22,193 nt of DNA from positions 1-22,193 of the forward strand of contig JADNEJ010000145.1 of assembly GCA_016292295.1 (NCBI GenBank), written 5' to 3'. Origin of the DNA: Candidatus Thiodictyon intracellulare. Lineage in GTDB: Bacteria; Pseudomonadota; Gammaproteobacteria; Chromatiales; Chromatiaceae. Numbering within the stretch: the stretch's first letter is position 1; the number at the start of each line of letters is the position of its first letter. The notes beneath the pieces were generated by a model. The model made no database searches. It was not told the DNA's origin and saw only the letters and a program-made list of their open reading frames with translations. This document shows, one piece after another, positions 17,824-22,193 of the stretch. The position numbers and the translations under genes are program-made.

Positions 17824-17909
17824 GCCGTGATTTTGATTGGACGCGGATTCTAGCGCAGACATTGCTGCGCCGCATCAGAGTTTTTGCTGTTGTTGCGGGC
17901 GGCGGCCGA

Positions 17910-18764
17910 TCAGCCGCGCGGCCGGCTCACGCGCAGGTTGTCGATCAGCCGCGCCCGTCCGAGATAGGCCGCTGCCAAGACCACCAACTCCCGGTCGGCC
18001 GCCGTCGGCTCGCCCAGGTCCGCGGCCCGGCGGACGCTTACATAAACGGGTCGCAACTCGGCCATAGCAAGGGCCGCGGCGGCCTCGGTCTCGACCCGGG
18101 GCACCGGTAGTCCTGCCGCCAGCCCCTGGGCGGCGGCGCTCAGGGCGTGGTAGAGCGCCGGTGCCTGGGTTCGCTCCTCGCTGGTTAGGTAGGCGTTGCG
18201 CGAACTCATCGCCAATCCATCTGGATCACGTACGGTAGGGACCCCGATGACATCGACCGGCATGGCCAGGTCGGCGGCCATCCGGCGGATGATGAGGAGT
18301 TGCTGAAAGTCCTTTTCCCCAAACAGGGCCAGATCTGGCTGGACCATGTTGAAGAGCTTGCACACCACCGTCGCCACGCCGATGAAGTGCCCCGGACGGC
18401 TCGCCCCGCACAGGATGTCGGAGACCCCTGGGACCTCCACCCGCGTCTGGACCTGCTGCCCATCCGGGTACATGGTCGCGACGGACGGTGCGAAGAGCAG
18501 GTCGCAACCGGCCGCGGTGAGGCGCGCCTGGTCCTGTTCCGGGGTGCTGGGATAGGCGGCCAGGTCTTCGGTGGGGCCGAATTGCAGTGGATTGACGAAG
18601 ACGGTCGTCACCACCCGCGAGGCCAGGGTGAGTGCCTGCCGCACCAGGGTGAGGTGTCCCTCATGCAGGTTCCCCATGGTGGGTACGCAACCGATGTGCT
18701 CGCCGGCCGTGCGCCAGGCGCGGACTTGGCCGCGCAGGTCATCGAGATCGTGGACCATGTCCAT
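17910..18764 (-). CDS. panC: Pantothenate synthetase (pantoate-beta-alanine ligase) PanC
   Basis: PanC condenses pantoate with beta-alanine using ATP to make pantothenate. The 284-residue protein has the nucleotidyltransferase HIGH-type motif in PTMGNLHEGH (about 29-38), the FVNPLQF pantoate-site motif, the FGEKDFQQL helix and the KMSKS-like loop MSSRNAYL. I start at the ATG ending at 18764 because GAGGA lies 6 nt upstream; an alternative ATG is at 18758. The reading frame is open far upstream, but that region belongs to panB and folK in other frames. It lies 23 nt after panB, and is separated from panD by the MITE-like element. Confidence 0.96.
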   Translation of the reverse strand: MDMVHDLDDLRGQVRAWRTAGEHIGCVPTMGNLHEGHLTLVRQALTLASRVVTTVFVNPLQFGPTEDLAAYPSTPEQDQARLTAAGCDLLFAPSVATMYPDGQQVQTRVEVPGVSDILCGASRPGHFIGVATVVCKLFNMVQPDLALFGEKDFQQLLIIRRMAADLAMPVDVIGVPTVRDPDGLAMSSRNAYLTSEERTQAPALYHALSAAAQGLAAGLPVPRVETEAAAALAMAELRPVYVSVRRAADLGEPTAADRELVVLAAAYLGRARLIDNLRVSRPRG

Positions 18765-18787
18765 GGTGTTCCTCGCAGTGGCGTTTT

Positions 18788-19591
18788 TCAGTAGGTGGTT
18801 TCCGTGGGACCGGGGAAGCTCCCTTCCCTGACCGCCGTTACGTAGCCGGTCACGGCCTCCAAGATCGAGCCACTGTCCTTCATGAAGTCGCGGCTGAACC
18901 GCGGCGGCTGCCCGGGATTGAGTCCCAGTATGTCGTAGATGACCAGCACCTGGCCGTCGCAACCGGCCCCGGCCCCGATGCCGATCACCGGGATCGTTAG
19001 TGCGCGGCTGATCTCCTGGGCCAGGGCCGCCGGCACGCACTCGAGCACCAGCAGGCTGGCCCCGGCCTCGGCAATGGCCAGGGCGTCGCGCCGGATTGTC
19101 TCGGCGGAGTCGGCATCGCGTCCCTGAAACCGATAGCCGCCGATGAGGTTGACCGATTGGGGCATCAGCCCCATGTGGCCGCAGACCGGTACCCCCTGCG
19201 TCGTCAGGCACCGCACCGTCTCCAGCACGCTGGCCCCGCCCTCTATTTTGACCACCTGGGCACCGCCCTCCTGCATCAGGCGGGCGGCACCGACGAGCGC
19301 CCGCTCCGGTGTGACGCCCACCAGGAACGGGAAGTCTGCAATCAACAAGGCGCGGCGGCGACCGCGGGCCACGCAGGCGCTGTGGTAGGCCATGTGCTCG
19401 AGCGTGACGGGCACGGTGCTGCCATGTCCTTGCAGCACCATACCAAGTGAGTCGCCCACCAGCAGTACGTCCACCCCGGCGGCCTCTAGAAGCCGCGCGA
19501 AGCTCGCGTCGTAACAGGTCAGACAGGTGATACGCTCCCCTCGGGCCTTCATGGTGGCGAGGGTCGCGACTGAGATCGGCGCGGCGGACAT
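18788..19591 (-). CDS. panB: 3-methyl-2-oxobutanoate hydroxymethyltransferase PanB
   Basis: PanB transfers a hydroxymethyl group from 5,10-methylene-THF to 2-oxoisovalerate, giving ketopantoate, the first committed step to pantothenate. The 267-residue TIM-barrel protein shows ITCLTCYDASFA, the metal-site region VGDSLGMVLQGH, KIEGG, and GHMGLMPQ, all conserved. I chose the ATG ending at 19591 (MSAAPISV) over the upstream ATG at 19615 because GGAG lies about 7 nt before it. It lies 33 nt after folK and 23 nt before panC, consistent with one operon. Confidence 0.96.
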   Translation of the reverse strand: MSAAPISVATLATMKARGERITCLTCYDASFARLLEAAGVDVLLVGDSLGMVLQGHGSTVPVTLEHMAYHSACVARGRRRALLIADFPFLVGVTPERALVGAARLMQEGGAQVVKIEGGASVLETVRCLTTQGVPVCGHMGLMPQSVNLIGGYRFQGRDADSAETIRRDALAIAEAGASLLVLECVPAALAQEISRALTIPVIGIGAGAGCDGQVLVIYDILGLNPGQPPRFSRDFMKDSGSILEAVTGYVTAVREGSFPGPTETTY

Positions 19592-19624
19592 GGGTGCTCC
19601 GGGGTAACGAGGCAATGTCTATGA

Positions 19625-20173
19625 TTAGCGAGGCTTCGCTATCACAACGCTGGGGGCGCCATCGGGGATGCGGCGGATCTCGTCCTGATCCCCCAGGGCG
19701 GCGAGCAGGTCCTGCAGGTGTCCGTGGCCGGGGATCAGGAGTCGTGCCGGTGCAATCTCGGCCAGGGGCACCAGGACGAAGGCGCGGTGGTCGAGTTCGG
19801 GGTGGGGCACGACCAGCCCCGGCAATTGCAGCTGAAGCTCGCCGAAGACCAACAGGTCCAGATCCAGGGTCCGGGGTCCCCAGCGGGTCCCGTCGCGCAC
19901 CCGGCCGTGGTCGCGCTCGAGCCCCTGCAAGGCCCCGAGCAGCGCGAGCGGCGTCAACGCGGTGGCGAGCGACACCACGGCATTCACGAACGGCGGCTGC
20001 GCCACCGGACCCAGCGGGGCAGTCGCATACAGTGACGAGCGAAAACACAGGGTACAGTTGGCAAGAACGGCGAGTTCGTCCATGGCATGGCGGACCTGAG
20101 CGCAGGGGTCGGCCAGGTTGCTGCCGAGCCCGATATAGGCCATGACCGATGCCCGGTGCTCAGGCGCCGCCAT
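19625..20173 (-). CDS. folK: 2-amino-4-hydroxy-6-hydroxymethyldihydropteridine pyrophosphokinase FolK (HPPK)
   Basis: FolK transfers pyrophosphate from ATP to hydroxymethyl-dihydropterin in folate synthesis. The 182-residue protein has the N-terminal AYIGLGSNL, the FVNAVV strand, and the catalytic GPRTLDLDLL (Asp residues binding Mg) followed by VPHPELDHRAFVL. The start at 20173 overlaps the pcnB stop by 14 nt and has GAGGTG about 6 nt upstream, suggesting translational coupling. The alternative ATG at 20143 (MAYIGLG) gives a more usual N-terminus but has no clear Shine-Dalgarno. Placement between pcnB and panB is typical of gammaproteobacteria. Confidence 0.95.
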   Translation of the reverse strand: MAAPEHRASVMAYIGLGSNLADPCAQVRHAMDELAVLANCTLCFRSSLYATAPLGPVAQPPFVNAVVSLATALTPLALLGALQGLERDHGRVRDGTRWGPRTLDLDLLVFGELQLQLPGLVVPHPELDHRAFVLVPLAEIAPARLLIPGHGHLQDLLAALGDQDEIRRIPDGAPSVVIAKPR

Positions 20174-21521
20174 CGAACACCTCGGTGGTGCTCACACCGC
20201 TGTGATCCCCGGAGCCTGACTCTGGTCCGTGCCGCCGCTTCCGGGGCCGCTGCCGCTTGGCCCCGCCCTCGGTCATGGTCGTGCGTTGGGTCCCGTCGGC
20301 CTCCTGGAAACGTGTCCACCAGTCGGCAAGGTCCTGATCCGCCTCGCCCGCCTCGGCCCTCAGCACCAGGAAGTCATAGGCGGCGCGGAACCGGGGGTGG
20401 CCGATCAGGCGTGTCGGGCGCTTGCCGTCGCACTGGAGCAGGCGCGGCTGGAGTGCCCAGATCTCGCGCATCGGCAGTGAATAACGCTTGGGGATGCAGA
20501 CCAGGGGCTGTTCGCGCGCGCAGACCTCGCTCGCGGCCTGTTCCATTGCGCCCGCCTCTTCGACCCCCTTGGCCAGCAGTTGCTCGTAGCGTCGGCGCAC
20601 CGGCTCCCACAGCAGGACTGCGTACAGAAAGAAGGGTGCGACCGGCTTGTCCCCCAGGATGCGTTGGTCGGTGTTGGCCAGACCGCGGCTCACGAAGGTG
20701 ATGGGAAAGGACTGCTCCTCCTGCGCCAGGCAGGCATCGGTATCGGGGAACAGGTGACCGAAGAGTCCGTAGTGGCGCAGTTTCTCGAAGGTGTTGAGTC
20801 CGTAGCCCGTGTGGAACATCTTGATCAGTTCGTCGAAGAGGCGGGCGGCGGCGATATCGCCGAGCAATGCGCCCAACTCGAACAAGGGCCGCTCGGTCTG
20901 CGGCTCCACCCTGAAACCGAGTTTGCAGGCGAAGCGTATCGCCCGCAGCATCCGCACGGGATCCTCTCGATAGCGTCGCTCGGGGTCGCCGATGAGGCGC
21001 AGTTGCCCGGTGCGGATATCCTCGAGCCCGCCGGCGTAGTCGATCAGGGAGAAATTGCTGATGTCGTAGTAGAGCGCGTTGATCGTGAAGTCCCGGCGCA
21101 GAGCGTCCTCGGCGATGCTGCCGTAGGAATTGTCGCGCACGATCATGCCGTTCTCGACGTGGCGGTCTGCGTCGTCGTCGGCACCGGTCCCGCGGAAGGT
21201 GGCAACCTCAATGATCTCACGCCCGAAGTGGACATGGGCGAGGCGAAAGCGCCGGCCGATCAGGCGACAGTTGCGGAACACCGCCCGCACCTGTTCCGGG
21301 GTGGCATCGGTGGCGACATCGAAGTCCTTGGGCTCGTGGCCGAGCAGCAGGTCGCGTACCCCGCCCCCCACCAGATGGGCTGCGAAGCCCTCCTGTTTCA
21401 ATTTGCAGAGGACCTTGAGGGCGTACTCGCTGATGTTGGCGCGGGAAATACTGTGCTCGGCGCGGGGCACGATCAACGGGGTCTGCGCGCTGCGCGGCGC
21501 CTCGGGGTGGGTTGCCTGCAT
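20160..21521 (-). CDS. pcnB: Poly(A) polymerase I PcnB
   Basis: PcnB adds 3' poly(A) tails that promote RNA decay. The 453-residue protein belongs to the class II nucleotidyltransferases. It has the VGGGVRDLLLG signature (about 51-61), the metal-binding DFD in KDFDVATDA, RRFRLAHVHFG, and the RRDFTINAL and DPVRMLRAIRFA motifs of the neck. The C-terminal tail is basic, with an Arg/Lys run (KRQRPRKRRHG), as in E. coli PcnB rather than CCA-adding enzymes. It is the first gene of the pcnB-folK-panBCD strand. The start has only a weak AGGAA upstream. It diverges from tRNA-Glu. Confidence 0.95.
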   Translation of the reverse strand: MQATHPEAPRSAQTPLIVPRAEHSISRANISEYALKVLCKLKQEGFAAHLVGGGVRDLLLGHEPKDFDVATDATPEQVRAVFRNCRLIGRRFRLAHVHFGREIIEVATFRGTGADDDADRHVENGMIVRDNSYGSIAEDALRRDFTINALYYDISNFSLIDYAGGLEDIRTGQLRLIGDPERRYREDPVRMLRAIRFACKLGFRVEPQTERPLFELGALLGDIAAARLFDELIKMFHTGYGLNTFEKLRHYGLFGHLFPDTDACLAQEEQSFPITFVSRGLANTDQRILGDKPVAPFFLYAVLLWEPVRRRYEQLLAKGVEEAGAMEQAASEVCAREQPLVCIPKRYSLPMREIWALQPRLLQCDGKRPTRLIGHPRFRAAYDFLVLRAEAGEADQDLADWWTRFQEADGTQRTTMTEGGAKRQRPRKRRHGPESGSGDHSGVSTTEVFDGGA

Positions 21522-21597
21522 TACGTGACGGGGAGGTTCCTGGAGGGCTTGGACCGCCCCTTGAGGCGGCCTGAGATCGCAATAGTGTAACCGCCGC

Positions 21598-21625
21598 TTG
21601 TTGTGCGGCGAAGTCTCCGTATAAT
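21598..21625 (+). promoter_or_regulatory. Promoter of tRNA-Glu
   Basis: A perfect TATAAT at 21620-21625, with a weak TTGTTG -35 (21598-21603) at 16-nt spacing, lies 24 nt before the mature tRNA 5' end and diverges from pcnB. Confidence 0.7.
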
Positions 21626-21649
21626 ACGCGCTTCCTCGACGCCCGTACC

Positions 21650-21725
21650 GCTCCCTTCGTCTAGTGGCCTAGGACACCGGCCTCTCACGTCGGTAACAGG
21701 GGTTCGAAACCCCTAGGGAGCACCA
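21650..21725 (+). tRNA. tRNA-Glu (anticodon CUC)
   Basis: A 76-nt cloverleaf. The acceptor GCTCCCT pairs with AGGGAGC, the D-arm is GTCTAGTGGCCTAGGAC, the anticodon loop CTCTCAC carries CTC at 21684-21686, and the T-arm is GGGGTTCGAAACCCC. ACCA is encoded at the end. The TTCGTCTAGTGG start is typical of bacterial tRNA-Glu. CUC is the less common glutamate anticodon in bacteria and reads GAG, a frequent codon in this GC-rich DNA. Confidence 0.96.
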
Positions 21726-21768
21726 ATTAGATCAGTCGTTTGGCTTTTTTTTCCGGCTTTCGCCCCAG

Positions 21769-21815
21769 CCGTCCGAAGCTTTTCCGAATATCGAGACCAG
21801 TTCGGGCGGTTTTTT
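21769..21815 (+). terminator. Intrinsic terminator of tRNA-Glu
   Basis: CCGTCCGAA (21769-21777) pairs with TTCGGGCGG (21801-21809) in a 9-bp stem with one G-U and a 23-nt loop, followed directly by TTTTTT (21810-21815). It ends the single tRNA transcript. Confidence 0.7.
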
Positions 21816-21972
21816 ATGCTTGCCTATGTCGTGTCTAACAAGAAGGCCAGGACGGGAGGACGCTGATCCTGGGCGATCCACCTCTGGCTTGTTGGCGCCG
21901 GGGCCTTTGCCCCGAGTGGCCAGTGGTCGCGATGCCCCGGGGCCCGATGATCGTCGTCGTCCGCTAGGACTG

Positions 21973-22193
21973 GCTAGCAGCCTGTCGGACTTAGCGACCG
22001 GCGCCACCGCCTGACGACCTTGGGCGGGCTTTTGGGGCAAAAAAGAGACGGTTTTCGGCCAGAAACGCAGTTTTCCGCGGTGTTCTCCTTAGTGCAGACG
22101 TAATACGGCCATCCGTTTCAGGTTCTACGCCAGGCAGGCCAGCGTCCACTCGCTCTGGACGTTGTCCAGTCCACGGGTGAGAAATTGGCGGAA
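21973..22193 (-). mobile_element. 3' end of an IS1182-like insertion sequence (right copy, partial)
   Basis: The outer end at 21973 (GGCTGCTAGC on the - strand) mirrors the left copy at 131-140. Bases 21973-22112 match 1-140 in inverted orientation (about 91 percent by eye), and the element continues past the window end. Read on the - strand it contains the last codons of a transposase followed by about 115 nt of 3' non-coding sequence to the element end. Confidence 0.75.
22089..22193 (-). pseudogene. C-terminal fragment of an IS1182-like transposase with an amber codon
   Basis: On the - strand this reads FRQFLTRGLDNVQSEW, then TLACLA, a TAG at 22125-22127, then NLKRMAVLRLH and TAA (22089-22091). 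IS1182-type DDE transposases commonly end with a motif like RGLxxVxxEWxLxCLAYNLKRM, so the TAG stands in place of the conserved Tyr codon. The rest of the gene lies beyond the window. The copy is probably inactive or loses its last residues. The family call is from motif memory, not a search. Confidence 0.65.

Noticed and set aside
17910..20048. One 712-codon open frame on the - strand spanning panC, panB and folK
   Set aside because: Only the panC part is family-like. The upstream two thirds is the panB and folK region read in the wrong frame, an artefact of high GC content.
21650..21972. tRNA-Glu as the attachment site of an integrated element
   Set aside because: No integrase and no repeat of the tRNA 3' end are seen downstream; only a terminator, about 157 nt of featureless sequence and the IS end follow.

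Overview
The window is GC-rich and carries gammaproteobacterial housekeeping gene orders: tig-clpP-clpX-lon-hupB-(tRNAs)-ppiD on the + strand and pcnB-folK-panB-panC-panD on the - strand. Around these sit a lone iscR, prmB, hemN and a Sco/PCuAC copper pair. Gene order and protein sequences fit a gammaproteobacterium. The decayed AAA-ATPase/nuclease gene at the left end belongs to a family I associate with purple sulfur bacteria (Chromatiaceae such as Thiodictyon, Thiocystis, Lamprocystis). That lineage call is inference; no photosynthesis or sulfur-oxidation gene is present to confirm it.

Layout. Positions 1-140 and 21973-22112 are inverted copies of the 3' end of the same insertion sequence (IS1182-like by its transposase C-terminus), with their 3' ends facing inward. 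Positions 141-4500 are a decay zone. It holds a broken AAA-ATPase/PD-(D/E)XK gene (333-1842), a broken mtfA (3195-4026) and a broken GNAT acetyltransferase (4068-4495). An intact sco-PCuAC pair (2000-3120, - strand) lies between the first two. From 4646 the genes are intact: iscR, prmB, hemN, then the protein-quality-control block of trigger factor, ClpP, ClpX, Lon, HU-beta and the periplasmic chaperone PpiD. tRNA-Val(UAC), tRNA-Asp(GUC) and a strong terminator lie between hupB and ppiD. From 17166 to 21521 the - strand carries RNA polyadenylation (pcnB), folate (folK) and pantothenate (panBCD) genes. The panC-panD junction is split by a roughly 194-nt, AT-rich element with 26-nt terminal inverted repeats (MITE-like). 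A divergent tRNA-Glu(CUC), with its own promoter and terminator, sits between pcnB and the right-hand IS.

How the genes work together. Trigger factor folds nascent chains, and ClpXP and Lon degrade cytoplasmic substrates. HU and PpiD complete a conserved neighbourhood. Sco and PCuAC would deliver copper to the CuA site of cytochrome oxidase. PanB, PanC and PanD make pantoate, pantothenate and beta-alanine for CoA synthesis.

I see no clearly new biological system. The most informative unusual features are the inward-facing IS remnants, the cluster of multiply broken genes beside one of them, and the small inverted-repeat element inside the pan operon.
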